A stretch of DNA of 64,000 bases from Ruminiclostridium sp. (GTDB lineage: Bacteria > Bacillota > Clostridia > Oscillospirales > Ruminococcaceae). The stretch is taken from the NCBI GenBank assembly GCA_017635095.1, contig JAGBMA010000151.1, forward strand, positions 1-64,000, in the 5' to 3' direction. The notes beneath the pieces were generated by a model. That model saw nothing but the letters and a program-made list of their open reading frames with translations, was not told the origin of the DNA and did not search any database. Numbering within the stretch: the stretch's first letter is position 1; each line of letters opens with the position of its first letter. The position numbers were made by a program, and so were the translations under genes. This document shows positions 42,127 to 51,503 of this stretch, piece after piece.

Positions 42127-42966
42127 TTACAGCTCACCCCGGCTTATCCCGACAAGCCCGGCTCTGCACATTGCTTTTATCCGTTCCGGAACAGAGAGCC
42201 TCATGAAGCGGTCTGTGACCGACCACTCCTCAAGCCTGAAGGCGGCTTCCCTTACGATCTCCGATACCGCGCGGCACACATTTTCCGACAGCCCGCAGGT
42301 GTAGTATATGAGCCTGCCGCCGCTCCCCTCGATGAGCCCCATGAACCGCAGGAACCATTCCGCTTTATAGAACCCGAAGGCTTCGTACATACCCGTGAAA
42401 TCTGCCATGATCTCGTCGTGCAGGATATTGTTCGTAATGCCGTAGGTCTGTTTGGTGAAGTAATGCGTGCATTCATGTTCCCGGCGCAGGATCATCGACT
42501 TTTCCGCCCAGTCTGCCTCGTCGTCCAGTCCCAGTTCCGATGCGGGGACATTGCTGTAGGGCTTGGCGGAAAGAATGATGAACCTCGCAGTCTTCCCGTG
42601 AATGAATGAAGCGCCGGTCTTTTCTATGTTGTCGGGGCGCACACCCTTGTAGGCTGCGTTCGTCACGAGCTGCTCAAAATCGGACGCGTCGCGCACATAG
42701 ATTATGGGGATCCTTCCCGCGAACGAATCATACATCTTTATCCCGACGCCCTCCGGCGAGCGGAACTCCACCGGACGTGACGGACACACCTTTTCGTTTA
42801 TCGCATCGGCAGCTCCGGTCATCAGCGACCGGAATATGATGCTCTCCCACGTTTTCAGGAATCCGTTGTCAGACTCGCCGATCTCGGTGCAGTCTCCGAA
42901 CCTGTTCACGGTATATTCCGCGAGTTCCGCCTGCTCGCCTGCATTAAGGCCGTATCTTTCACTCAT
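42127..42966 (-). CDS. HExxH metalloprotease-like cytoplasmic protein, unknown
   Basis: A 279-residue protein without signal peptide or TM segment. Near residue 170 it has RREHECTHYFTKQTYG, which contains HECTH (an HExxH zinc motif), followed about 20 residues later by LHDEIMADFTGMYEA, where a Glu or Asp could be the third ligand, as in gluzincin-like folds. I do not recognise the family. The Leu/Arg-rich C-terminus is helical. Sigma-A promoter at 43057-43085. It is divergent from the STAS-NRPS operon. Confidence 0.65.
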   Translation of the reverse strand: MSERYGLNAGEQAELAEYTVNRFGDCTEIGESDNGFLKTWESIIFRSLMTGAADAINEKVCPSRPVEFRSPEGVGIKMYDSFAGRIPIIYVRDASDFEQLVTNAAYKGVRPDNIEKTGASFIHGKTARFIILSAKPYSNVPASELGLDDEADWAEKSMILRREHECTHYFTKQTYGITNNILHDEIMADFTGMYEAFGFYKAEWFLRFMGLIEGSGGRLIYYTCGLSENVCRAVSEIVREAAFRLEEWSVTDRFMRLSVPERIKAMCRAGLVGISRGEL

Positions 42967-43056
42967 CTCGAAGCTGCTCCTTTTTTCCGTATTTTTTCAT
43001 CTGCCGGGGCAAGATCCGCGCGCAGCGCAGCTTCCCGCCCGTGTCTTAAAGAGAGT

Positions 43057-43085
43057 ATTATAACACAATCGCCGGCCAGTGTCAA
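43057..43085 (-). promoter_or_regulatory. Sigma-A promoter of the HExxH gene
   Basis: Minus strand TTGACA, 17 bp, TATAAT. Confidence 0.82.
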
Positions 43086-43191
43086 GCCTGACAAAATATT
43101 CCGTGCTGTCCCTCCGATAACGGTCCGTTCAGGGCTCGGGCGGGAAAATGAAGCGTAAAAACCATCTCCTTTCAGCGCGGTCCGCTCCCGT

Positions 43192-43236
43192 TTGACCAAA
43201 TTGGTCAATGACTTGAAAGCAATAGAATGATACAAT
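43192..43236 (+). promoter_or_regulatory. Palindromic operator and extended -10 promoter of the STAS-NRPS operon
   Basis: TTGACCAA-A-TTGGTCAA at 43192-43208 is a perfect palindrome. TACAAT at 43231-43236 with TGA before it is an extended -10; the -35 region (ATGACT, 43208-43213, 17 bp away) abuts the palindrome, so a bound regulator would touch polymerase. A related site lies near 38572-38588. Confidence 0.6.
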
Positions 43237-43304
43237 TTTTTTGAGGTATGCCGTACCGGAACAAAGAACCGGTGCGGCCGACAATGCAGAAAGGATAATG
43301 AGTT

Positions 43305-43601
43305 ATGACGATAAATAAGGAAACAAACGGAAATGAAGTTAAGATAATACCGGAGGGAAGGATAGATTCAAAGACCGCCCCCGAGTTTGAAAAAGAGGTA
43401 AAAGAGTGCTATGAAAGCTCGGATAAAGTCGTGATAGACCTCACAGGAGTGAACTATATCTCTTCCGCAGGTCTCAGAGTCTTTCTCACCGCCCACAAGC
43501 ATATGTCGTCAAAGGGCGGTCTCAGATTGACAAACGTCTGCAAAGAAGTCAGAGCCATTTTCGATGTGACCGGTTTTTCCGGCGTCCTCAATATAGAGTG
43601 A
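43305..43601 (+). CDS. STAS domain anti-anti-sigma-like protein (1)
   Basis: A 98-residue single STAS domain: IIPEGRIDSKTAPEFEKEV, then the diagnostic VVIDLTGVNYISSAGLRVFL with the phosphorylatable Ser in SSAGLR, and the C-terminal FDVTGFSGVLNIE. Such proteins switch partners between a kinase or sigma/effector protein and are reset by PP2C phosphatases. It is the first of eight genes that run in the same direction, and a clear AAAGGA site precedes it. Confidence 0.93.
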   Translation: MTINKETNGNEVKIIPEGRIDSKTAPEFEKEVKECYESSDKVVIDLTGVNYISSAGLRVFLTAHKHMSSKGGLRLTNVCKEVRAIFDVTGFSGVLNIE

Positions 43602-43669
43602 TACCCCGGAGCCCCGTAACAGCCGCACCGTAAGATGCAAAAAGCACAGAATTCCAGGAGGGACGTTCC

Positions 43670-44899
43670 ATGATAACCCCCGATTCGGAGATCCTCAGAT
43701 CAGACATAAACCCAACCGTGTTCACTGCGCGTGCGGCACTCATGGGCGGCGCGGCAAGCGGTGACAAGGATGCCATGCGTATGCTGGAACTCGTATCAAA
43801 CGATATGCGTTCTCTTGAAAGACGCGGCTTCGTGCATGAAAGCAGACAGGAAAAGCTTTACAGCATTTCAAAGGCTTATGGTACCGCCGCATGGATCAGA
43901 AGCAAGATCTCGGAAAAAATGTTTGAAGCGCTAAGAATGATGACTTTCGTGGATCTCGGCTGCGGCATAAGTTCCCGCGGTATGTCATTCATGAAAAAGG
44001 GGTATATACAATACTACGGGATAGACCTTCCGCCGGTCATAGAAAGAATGAAACGGTTGGTAGTTCCCGTAGGTGAAAGCGCGGATAAAATAAGATATTT
44101 TGCAGCCGACGTGACGGATCTCAGCGCTCTCAGGGCTATGATAAAAAGCAGCGAGCCTGTCTTTATCGTTACGGAAGGTCTCATGCCGTACCTTACGGAA
44201 AGCGAAATGAAGACTGTCATGGAAAACATAGCGAGCCTTCTCGCGGAACTCGGAGGGGTCTGGTTCACGGGCGATACCGAAGAGCGCTCAGTGTACGGCA
44301 GGATCATGAAGCAGATGTTCGGATACGACGAAGAAGCATTAAAGGACGTCATAGGCAGCAAACTCTCCGAACAGTGGCAGAAGCTGTACTTCAACAACAG
44401 CTTCATGACCCTCAAAGGATCGGACTTTGACGGCTTTCTGATGCAGTATGGACTCACCCGCAGAAAAGTCTCCACAGACACGATGCTCAAGGAAATGAGA
44501 ATGCCCGACCCCATAAGGGAAGCTTTTGCGAGCACAAAGTTCCTTGCCATAACACCGCAGGAGACCGATACATCTAAGCGTGCAAAGGCTTCACGCGCAC
44601 CATTCCGGATAGAAACGGAAAGAGAACCGGGTAAGATCACTTTCAGGATCAACGGCAGGCTCGACTCTGTGAACGCGCCCGGACTTGTGGAAGAGTTTGA
44701 CGACAAGTGCAGCCCCGACAAGGAGAACCTTGTGATCCTCGATCTTGCGGAATGCAGCTACATCTCTTCCGCCGGGATACGCGCGCTTCTTATGCTCCAT
44801 AAGAAGAATAAAAAGGGAAAAAACGTGATGAACCTGGTAAATATACGGCCCGAGGTACTTGAGATACTGAGCACCACAGGGTTTGACAATTTCATGTGA
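43670..44899 (+). CDS. SAM-dependent O-methyltransferase fused to a STAS domain
   Basis: A 409-residue two-domain protein. Residues about 80-300 form a methyltransferase of the leucine-carboxyl/TcmP-type O-methyltransferase group: SAM motif I FVDLGCGISSRG, acidic residue in YYGIDLPPVIER, then FIVTEGLMPYLTESEMKTV. Residues about 310-409 are a STAS domain with NLVILDLAECSYISSAGIRALL, keeping the Ser. The fusion implies that phosphorylation of STAS controls or localises the methyltransferase. AGGAGGG lies upstream. It directly precedes the NRPS gene, whose substrate or product may be methylated. Confidence 0.85.
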   Translation: MITPDSEILRSDINPTVFTARAALMGGAASGDKDAMRMLELVSNDMRSLERRGFVHESRQEKLYSISKAYGTAAWIRSKISEKMFEALRMMTFVDLGCGISSRGMSFMKKGYIQYYGIDLPPVIERMKRLVVPVGESADKIRYFAADVTDLSALRAMIKSSEPVFIVTEGLMPYLTESEMKTVMENIASLLAELGGVWFTGDTEERSVYGRIMKQMFGYDEEALKDVIGSKLSEQWQKLYFNNSFMTLKGSDFDGFLMQYGLTRRKVSTDTMLKEMRMPDPIREAFASTKFLAITPQETDTSKRAKASRAPFRIETEREPGKITFRINGRLDSVNAPGLVEEFDDKCSPDKENLVILDLAECSYISSAGIRALLMLHKKNKKGKNVMNLVNIRPEVLEILSTTGFDNFM

Positions 44900-44923
44900 T
44901 CAATTACGAACGGAGGAACACTA

Positions 44924-47896
44924 ATGGCACGGATAATAGAAATGCTTGCCGGTTTTGCTCAGGAAAGCGACAGCTCCGCGATACTGTTCGACGATGCCCA
45001 CTCCAAGGGCATAACTTACTCTCAGCTCGACGATATGACCGCAAGGATCTACGGCTGGCTCCGGGCTAAGGGCATAGGAAAAGAAGACTTCGTTCTTATA
45101 GACCTCCCGAGAGGCGTTCTGCCCATTGCCGCTATGATAGGCGTATGGCGCGCAGGCGCGGCTTTCGTGCTCGTAGAGGACAATTATGCTCCGGAAAGAA
45201 AGGAATATATACGGAGAGACTGCGGCTGCAAGGTACACATAAGCGCTTCAAACTGGGACGAGATAATGCAGACGGAGCCGCTCGCCGGTCATGCTCAGAC
45301 CGACGATCATGATGCCGCTTACGCTATCTACACTTCCGGAACTTCCGGAAGACCAAAAGGTGTACTGCACGAATACGGAAGCCTTCAGATGTGCATAGAT
45401 TCAATAAAGCTGGACGGTGAAGTGCCTTTCGGGTCCGAAGACAGGCTCGCGCTTCTTGTCCCGCTCAATTTTGCGGCATCGGTAATCGTGGCACTCGCCG
45501 CGCTCAGCACAAAGAACGGTAAGATCTTTGTAGTGTCTTATGCAACGCTCAAAGACCCGGTGCTCCTGAAAAACTTCTTCATAGAAAAGCGGATCTCGGT
45601 GACGTTCCTTACCCCGTCTTACGTCCGCGCGGTCGGAAACAACACCGGACCGTACCTGAAGACCCTGTTCGTGGGCTCGGAACCCGCTAACAACGTGTTT
45701 GTCGAAAATGTCCGGCTCATAAACGTTTACGCCATGAGCGAGAGCGGTTTCGGCATAAGTCTTTTCGAGATCGACAAGCCATACAGGATCTGCCCCATAG
45801 GAAAACCGACGGTAAAAGTATCCCTGATCGACGAAGAGGGTGAACCGGTGAAAGACGGCGAGACAGGAGAGCTGTGCTTTGAGGCGCCTTTTGTGCGCGG
45901 GTACATAAACCTGCCGGAAGAGACGGAAAAAACTTTCGTGAACGGTATCTGCCACACCGGCGATCTGGCGGTGAAAGACGAGAACGGCGATCTTCTGCTT
46001 CTCGGCAGGAGCACCGACATGATAAAGATAAACGGGAACCGCATAGAGCCTGCCGAGATAGAAGCCGCGCTTCGTGAGATGCTGCATATAGACTGGGCAG
46101 CCGCAAAATGCATCGAGGACGGCGACAAAGCTTACATCTGCGCATACTACAAGGATAACATCAGGATAGATGCCAACGCGCTCAGAGAGGCGCTTCTTGA
46201 ATATCTTCCCTACTACATGATCCCGTCGTACTACGTCAGGGTCGATCATGTGCCTCTCCGCCCCAACGGAAAAATGGACAGAAAAGCACTTCCGGTACCG
46301 GAGCCGAGGGATATGGCGAGAACCTACGCTCCGCCCGCGGACGAAACGGAAGAAAAGCTCTGCGCCGCAATGGCAAAAGTGCTCGGCACGGAACGTGTCG
46401 GCGCACGGGACGACTTCTATGAGCTCGGAGGAGACTCCCTCGGGTCGATACAGGTGATAGTTGAGTGCGGGCTTCCCGGGCTCAACGCTTCCGAGATATT
46501 CAGAGGCCGCACGCCGCAGAAAATAGCAAAACTCTACAGATCCCTCCACTCAGGAACGGACAGCGAGTCCCCCGAGGCAAGAAACGCAAGAGCCATGAAA
46601 AAGCCTCACCCCCTCACCACAGAACAGCTCTACATGGTGGATTACCAGCTTTATACGCCGGATTCGACCATGTATAACCTGTTCACGATGTTCAGATTTG
46701 ACAAGAACACCATGAGCCCCGAAAAGATCGCGGCTGCGATGCAGGCGGCGATACTCGCGCACCCGGCGCTTCTCACAACGCTCGAATTCAACGATGACGG
46801 CGATATAGTACAGCGGTACACGCCCTCAAAGATGAAGAATATCAAAGTCGAACAGCTGCACGACTGGGAGCTCGATACGGTCAAGGATACTCTCGTCCGT
46901 CCGTTCAGGATAATAGGAGATCTTCTCCACAGATGCATGGTGTTCGAGACGGAGACTGCCGGTTATGTGTTCTTCGACGTGCATCACACGGTGTTCGACG
47001 GCACCTCATTCAGAGTGTTCATGCAGAACGTTATGCGCGCCCTCACAGGTACGGCTCTCGTTCCCGACAACTACTACCTTATGCTCGAAGAACGTGAGAA
47101 CGCGGTGAACAGCGCATTTTACGAAGAGAGCAAGAACTACTTCGAGAAAAAATACGGCGGTACCGAATGGAGCACCTACCCCGCCACGGACAACGAATCC
47201 CGCGAGAATGAGATGGGCGAGCTCGTGTGCAGTCTCGGTACGGAGCGCAGTGAGCTTGAGGCGTTTGAGGAAAAGCTTCACATCTCCCGCAATGAGTTCT
47301 TCATAACTACAGCCGGACTCGCAGTTTCGATATACAACAATGCCGACAATATCCGTCTTTCCTGGATATACAACGGCCGCGAGGATATGCAGATGATGAC
47401 GGCGGTTGGTCTTCTGTTCCGTGACCTTCCCGTCGGGTTCAGGTTCAGGGACAGCGATACCGTGGCAGCCGTTTTTGAGGACGTGCATGAGCAGATCCGC
47501 GGAGGCATTGAGCACAGCTGTTATCCGTACGTGGATACGATCTCACAGGTCGGCGATGTGGAATCCGCTTATGTGCTTTACCAGCAGGATATGCGTGACA
47601 TGACCGAGATACGTTCCCTCGGCATAGAGACCGTTGATATACGCCAGAACCAGGCGGCTTCCCAGACCATACTCGATATGGAGATCCTCGACGGCGAGGA
47701 CGGGCTCAGGCTCATGACGGATTACGCGGCAAGCAGATACAACGATGAAAGCATACGCAGGTTCAGCGCGCTTTTCGTAAACACCGCGAAAGCGCTTCTG
47801 AAACACGGCGGTGATATAACGGTGGGCGAGCTGAAAAACCAGATAGCAGCCTGCACGGAGAACGGCGGGGACGTTTCGTTCTCGAGAAAGAAGTAA
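44924..47896 (+). CDS. Nonribosomal peptide synthetase module, order A-T-C
   Basis: A 990-residue enzyme. Adenylation domain (about 1-480): core A3 YTSGTSGRPKGV, A7 TGDL, A8 GRSTDMIKINGNRIEP, A10 PNGKMDRKAL with the catalytic Lys. The A4 block reads NFAASV where amino-acid activating domains have FDAS: the Asp that binds the alpha-amino group is Ala. Carrier domain (about 495-560) with the phosphopantetheine Ser in ELGGDSLGSIQ. Condensation domain (about 575-970) with the active motif DVHHTVFDGTSF. No thioesterase or reductase domain is seen. It probably activates a non-alpha-amino acid and joins it to something delivered in trans. Confidence 0.9.
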   Translation: MARIIEMLAGFAQESDSSAILFDDAHSKGITYSQLDDMTARIYGWLRAKGIGKEDFVLIDLPRGVLPIAAMIGVWRAGAAFVLVEDNYAPERKEYIRRDCGCKVHISASNWDEIMQTEPLAGHAQTDDHDAAYAIYTSGTSGRPKGVLHEYGSLQMCIDSIKLDGEVPFGSEDRLALLVPLNFAASVIVALAALSTKNGKIFVVSYATLKDPVLLKNFFIEKRISVTFLTPSYVRAVGNNTGPYLKTLFVGSEPANNVFVENVRLINVYAMSESGFGISLFEIDKPYRICPIGKPTVKVSLIDEEGEPVKDGETGELCFEAPFVRGYINLPEETEKTFVNGICHTGDLAVKDENGDLLLLGRSTDMIKINGNRIEPAEIEAALREMLHIDWAAAKCIEDGDKAYICAYYKDNIRIDANALREALLEYLPYYMIPSYYVRVDHVPLRPNGKMDRKALPVPEPRDMARTYAPPADETEEKLCAAMAKVLGTERVGARDDFYELGGDSLGSIQVIVECGLPGLNASEIFRGRTPQKIAKLYRSLHSGTDSESPEARNARAMKKPHPLTTEQLYMVDYQLYTPDSTMYNLFTMFRFDKNTMSPEKIAAAMQAAILAHPALLTTLEFNDDGDIVQRYTPSKMKNIKVEQLHDWELDTVKDTLVRPFRIIGDLLHRCMVFETETAGYVFFDVHHTVFDGTSFRVFMQNVMRALTGTALVPDNYYLMLEERENAVNSAFYEESKNYFEKKYGGTEWSTYPATDNESRENEMGELVCSLGTERSELEAFEEKLHISRNEFFITTAGLAVSIYNNADNIRLSWIYNGREDMQMMTAVGLLFRDLPVGFRFRDSDTVAAVFEDVHEQIRGGIEHSCYPYVDTISQVGDVESAYVLYQQDMRDMTEIRSLGIETVDIRQNQAASQTILDMEILDGEDGLRLMTDYAASRYNDESIRRFSALFVNTAKALLKHGGDITVGELKNQIAACTENGGDVSFSRKK

Positions 47897-47910
47897 GGGG
47901 GGACTATAAT

Positions 47911-49914
47911 ATGTTATGTCGTAATTGCAGCCACCCTCTTCCCTCCGGTTCCGCATACTGTCCATACTGCGGACAAAAACAGGTCACCCGCGTATCATGC
48001 CCTCAGTGCGGCGCAATCATACCCGAGGGCGCGGTTTTCTGTATGCGGTGCGGTACCGATATCACAAAGAAAACTTCTGAAGAACGCTCTTTTATAATGC
48101 AGCCCGACAGCGAGGGTGAACCGTTTTACAGGAAATGGACAGCAGACCACAAACAGCTCGCGGAAACAAAACGCATAACATGGATAAGCGAGTTCAGAGG
48201 CGGTTACGCGGTAGCGATAGATGACAACGCTCCAGGCGGCGAACTCAGACCCTTTCTTGTACGGGGAGAGAACGTTGCCGAGATCATATGCTATATGAGC
48301 TGGACAGGTGCAAATGTATCGAACGGAGTGCTTGCACAGCAGGGAGACTGTTTCCGCAACGGCACACGCTTCATAAGCTTCATTCTTTTCAGAAGCAACA
48401 GCATGATATCCTCAGATGAATACAAGCGCGTCCTTCTCGCTTTCACCGGTATCTCCATGCCATACTCCACATCCGGTGTGGCGCTTCTCATATCCCGCGG
48501 CGGCAGGATCCTTTACGCCGGTCAGTACCAGGAAAACATCTCCGGCATCGCGGATATTTTCCCGCTTCGCGTCATAGGCGAGAGATACTGCCTTTACACT
48601 TCTCCCGATGAATACAACAAGATGACGAACCGCGAACGCTACAGCGCTACCACGGACAACATAAAGACCGCCGCGCAGGAGATCATAGACTGCGACAGCG
48701 GCAAGGTCATAATGGACAACGTGTTCGTTCCGAAGTATGCAGGTGATCCGAGCGAGTATTTCGTTGAATTTTTCCTGTACAGCGAAAGGATCATAGATGT
48801 TCTTCACAGCTCCTCGGGAAGAGACCGATGCAGATGCATCCTGAACCGCAGGACGGGAAAGATCTATCACGCCGGAGACAACGTAAGATACAAGACCCTC
48901 CATGTTGACGGGATAAGGAACCGGGACAGGTACCTTCTGCTCATGATATCGGATATAAAACAGGAGAATGCGCTCACGGGCGATACCGAGACAGGCCTTT
49001 TCTCGGTAATAGACGAGTTCGACAATGTCATCGCCGAGCTCGGCCGTCAGTCAACACTTTATTCTCCGGAGATCATCGGTACCGAAGACAGACTGTATCT
49101 GCACGCGGACCGTTCCCTGAACGCAGGGCAGAACGAAACTTCAGAGATCTACAGCTTTGACCGGAGCGAAGACGGAAGTTATGTAAACGCGGGCAAGTGG
49201 CGGGTGTCCGAAGGCGTAAGATTTGCGGACGGTCTCGTTCATATCCACACCGCGGATAAGACCGAAGCGAACTGCGGCATTTTCACGGTGGGCGGAAAAA
49301 CGTATATCGCGATTCTCAAGGAGGCTGACGACGCCGGCGACGGATCCGACAAGTGCCTCATCGTTGATGAGAAGATCAATAAGATATTCTCGTTCAATTA
49401 CAAACTTCACTACGGAAGCCAGACTCCCTACGGAGTGCACGTTTTTGATAATGACATCTGCGCGCTCGGAAGTGAAGAGGACGACCTCGGTGACACCAAA
49501 GCCGTTCTGAAGAACATAACCACCGGAGAGACGCTGTTTACCGCAGATCCTGCACAACTGATATCAAACGCAAGCGCGGAATTCGGTGCAAGCCGCATTC
49601 GCCCGCGGTATGAATTCGGCAGTTACAGAGTCGGCGGCAATATCTTCTTCCTTATCGGCAAACAGAACCGGGGGCTCGGTATCATGGATATCCACGGCAA
49701 TACCGTGATCCCCATTGACCGGGAAAACTACTTCATCGTATCTGCCGGGGCGGTGGGACTTATAGGCGAAGGTACAAAATACGCGCGGCTTCCCGCAGAT
49801 ACTTTCCTTGTGGTCCTGGACAGCTTCGACAGCAACAGATACAGGGTATGCGGCACCGACGGAGTGACTGTTTTTGAAGGCAGTATGAATGAGCTTGCGG
49901 AACATTTTTCATGA
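47911..49914 (+). CDS. Double zinc-ribbon protein with large beta-rich domain, unknown
   Basis: A 667-residue soluble protein. Residues 1-50 carry two zinc ribbons: CRNCSHPLPSGSAYCPYCG and CPQCGAIIPEGAVFCMRCG. The remaining about 600 residues are beta-rich with repeated elements such as GRILYAGQYQ, GKIYHAGDNVRYK and GIMDIHGNTVIPIDREN, in the style of a beta-propeller or WG-type repeat protein. I do not recognise a full-length family. It is placed between the NRPS and the second STAS protein (14 nt and 39 nt gaps), so it is a structural or regulatory partner in the same system. Confidence 0.75.
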   Translation: MLCRNCSHPLPSGSAYCPYCGQKQVTRVSCPQCGAIIPEGAVFCMRCGTDITKKTSEERSFIMQPDSEGEPFYRKWTADHKQLAETKRITWISEFRGGYAVAIDDNAPGGELRPFLVRGENVAEIICYMSWTGANVSNGVLAQQGDCFRNGTRFISFILFRSNSMISSDEYKRVLLAFTGISMPYSTSGVALLISRGGRILYAGQYQENISGIADIFPLRVIGERYCLYTSPDEYNKMTNRERYSATTDNIKTAAQEIIDCDSGKVIMDNVFVPKYAGDPSEYFVEFFLYSERIIDVLHSSSGRDRCRCILNRRTGKIYHAGDNVRYKTLHVDGIRNRDRYLLLMISDIKQENALTGDTETGLFSVIDEFDNVIAELGRQSTLYSPEIIGTEDRLYLHADRSLNAGQNETSEIYSFDRSEDGSYVNAGKWRVSEGVRFADGLVHIHTADKTEANCGIFTVGGKTYIAILKEADDAGDGSDKCLIVDEKINKIFSFNYKLHYGSQTPYGVHVFDNDICALGSEEDDLGDTKAVLKNITTGETLFTADPAQLISNASAEFGASRIRPRYEFGSYRVGGNIFFLIGKQNRGLGIMDIHGNTVIPIDRENYFIVSAGAVGLIGEGTKYARLPADTFLVVLDSFDSNRYRVCGTDGVTVFEGSMNELAEHFS

Positions 49915-49953
49915 TCGTGTCCGAGCGGATCACGTTCCGGAAAGGAGAGCAAC

Positions 49954-50253
49954 ATGAAAATTGACGGAAGGACGGAAAACGGTGTCCTCATTGTCAGTCT
50001 TGAAGGAAGAATAGATATGGACTCTTCACCCGCGATCTCCGAGTTTCTTGAAAACAATATCTCCGGCGTCTTATCCGTGGACCTCGATTTTTCCGATGTC
50101 GCGTATATTTCTTCCGCCGGTCTCAGGATAATGTTGTGGCTGAACAAGCGGGGCGGACAGAGAAAAGATTATATCGTCATACGGAATATGAGAGATCCGG
50201 TGAGGGCAGTCTTCGATATCACGGGTATCTCGGATATAGTCACAATCGTATGA
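49954..50253 (+). CDS. STAS domain anti-anti-sigma-like protein (2)
   Basis: A 99-residue STAS domain: VSLEGRIDMDSSPAISEFLE, then DLDFSDVAYISSAGLRIMLW with the conserved Ser pair, and FDITGISDIVTIV. GGAAAGGAG precedes the ATG. It lies 14 nt before the HD-GYP gene. Confidence 0.93.
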   Translation: MKIDGRTENGVLIVSLEGRIDMDSSPAISEFLENNISGVLSVDLDFSDVAYISSAGLRIMLWLNKRGGQRKDYIVIRNMRDPVRAVFDITGISDIVTIV

Positions 50254-50267
50254 CAGGGAGAGGATAA

Positions 50268-50873
50268 ATGGAACAGAACGACATCAACATCAGGCAGCTG
50301 ACCACAGAAGTCATGGAGGCGCTTGCCCACACCATAGACGCAAAGGACAAATACACCAACGGTCACTCGGAACGTGTGGCGATATACTCCAAGATGATCG
50401 CAAGGCGGCTCGGTCTTCCTCAGAAGGATCAGGACAAGGCGTACTACATGGGGCTTCTGCATGACATAGGAAAGATCGGGATACCGAACGAGATCATCAA
50501 CAAGACCTCGAAGCTCACCGATGATGAATTTGAGCTTATGCAGTCGCACCCGATACTCGGTTACAATATCCTCAAAGAGATAAAAAGTATGCCGGAACTT
50601 GCACAGGGAGCGCGGTGGCATCATGAATTCTACAACGGTAAGGGCTATCCGGACGGAAAACGCGGCGATGAGCTCCCGCTTCTCGTCAGAATAGTTTCCG
50701 TTGCGGACAGCTACGATGCCATGACCTCAAACCGAAGCTACAGAAAATATCTTCCGCAGGAAACTGCAAGAGCGGAGATAGAAAAAAGCTCCGGGATCCA
50801 GTTCGATCCGGAGATAGCAAAATGCATGATCGAGATCATAGATCTTGATACGACATATTCACTTCACGAATAA
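50268..50873 (+). CDS. HD-GYP domain phosphodiesterase
   Basis: A 201-residue protein consisting almost only of an HD-GYP domain: HSERVAIYSKMIARRLGL, the metal motif GLLHDIGKIGIPNEII, the second block HHEFYNGKGYPDG (with the GYP), and VADSYDAMTSNRSYRK. HD-GYP enzymes hydrolyse c-di-GMP or related cyclic dinucleotides. It has no receiver or sensor domain of its own, so control must come from the neighbouring STAS or ATPase-like proteins. Confidence 0.92.
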   Translation: MEQNDINIRQLTTEVMEALAHTIDAKDKYTNGHSERVAIYSKMIARRLGLPQKDQDKAYYMGLLHDIGKIGIPNEIINKTSKLTDDEFELMQSHPILGYNILKEIKSMPELAQGARWHHEFYNGKGYPDGKRGDELPLLVRIVSVADSYDAMTSNRSYRKYLPQETARAEIEKSSGIQFDPEIAKCMIEIIDLDTTYSLHE

Positions 50874-50894
50874 ATTTAAAGGAAGGTTTTTGCA

Positions 50895-51503
50895 ATGAAA
50901 ACAGATGTTTACAAGTTTGAAAGAGCCGTGAGCGATCTCGACGGGATAACGGAGATAGCCGCAAGAGCTGCGTCATACAGCGGTCTTGACGAAGAGCAGG
51001 AACTGAAGCTGATGCTTCTTTGCGAAGAGCTCATTGAGATGCTCCCGAATCTTCTGATTTACGGGAAAGGCGAGTTCTGGATAGAAACAAACGACAAGAG
51101 CTTCGACATACACTCTGTCGTTGAAGCAGACGACCTCCTTACCGGCGCGGACAGAAAAGAGATCATGAAGGTGTCGAAGTCCGGAAAGAATGCGGCGGCA
51201 AAGGGCATCATGAACAAGATCAAGATAGCGGCGGAGATGATGCTTGCAAACTATGCGCTCTCAAACGGAGTCAGCGGTGACGTGGAGTACGACCAGGCAC
51301 CCCTTGAATTTTACGACTACGGTCTCACCGATCCTTTCGCACAGCAGGATATGTGGTCTCTTACGGCGTACAAGAAAAAAGTCAAAACGAACACCGACGA
51401 CTGGGACGAACTTGAAAGATCAATAATCGCAAATCTTGCAGACGACGTGACTGTCGGTATTCTCGGTGGCAAAGTAAATATCACGGTAAAGAAAAAATTC
51501 TGA
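50895..51503 (+). CDS. ATPase/anti-sigma-kinase-like protein, degenerate
   Basis: A 202-residue soluble protein. The segment LKLMLLCEELIEMLPNLLIYGKGEFWIE resembles (in parts of up to 20 residues) the N-box helix of RsbW/HATPase_c proteins, LCEELIEMLPNLLIYGKG, and the C-terminus has LADDVTVGILGGKVNITVKK, like the last strands of that fold. The glycine-rich ATP-lid motifs are not clearly seen, so kinase activity is doubtful. Its location between HD-GYP and a STAS gene fits the role of the STAS partner. AAAGGAAGG lies upstream. Confidence 0.6.
   Translation: MKTDVYKFERAVSDLDGITEIAARAASYSGLDEEQELKLMLLCEELIEMLPNLLIYGKGEFWIETNDKSFDIHSVVEADDLLTGADRKEIMKVSKSGKNAAAKGIMNKIKIAAEMMLANYALSNGVSGDVEYDQAPLEFYDYGLTDPFAQQDMWSLTAYKKKVKTNTDDWDELERSIIANLADDVTVGILGGKVNITVKKKF

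Noticed and set aside
42127..42966. Calling the HExxH protein a toxin or a known peptidase
   Set aside because: Only the zinc motif is recognisable; no signal peptide, no immunity gene, no family pattern.
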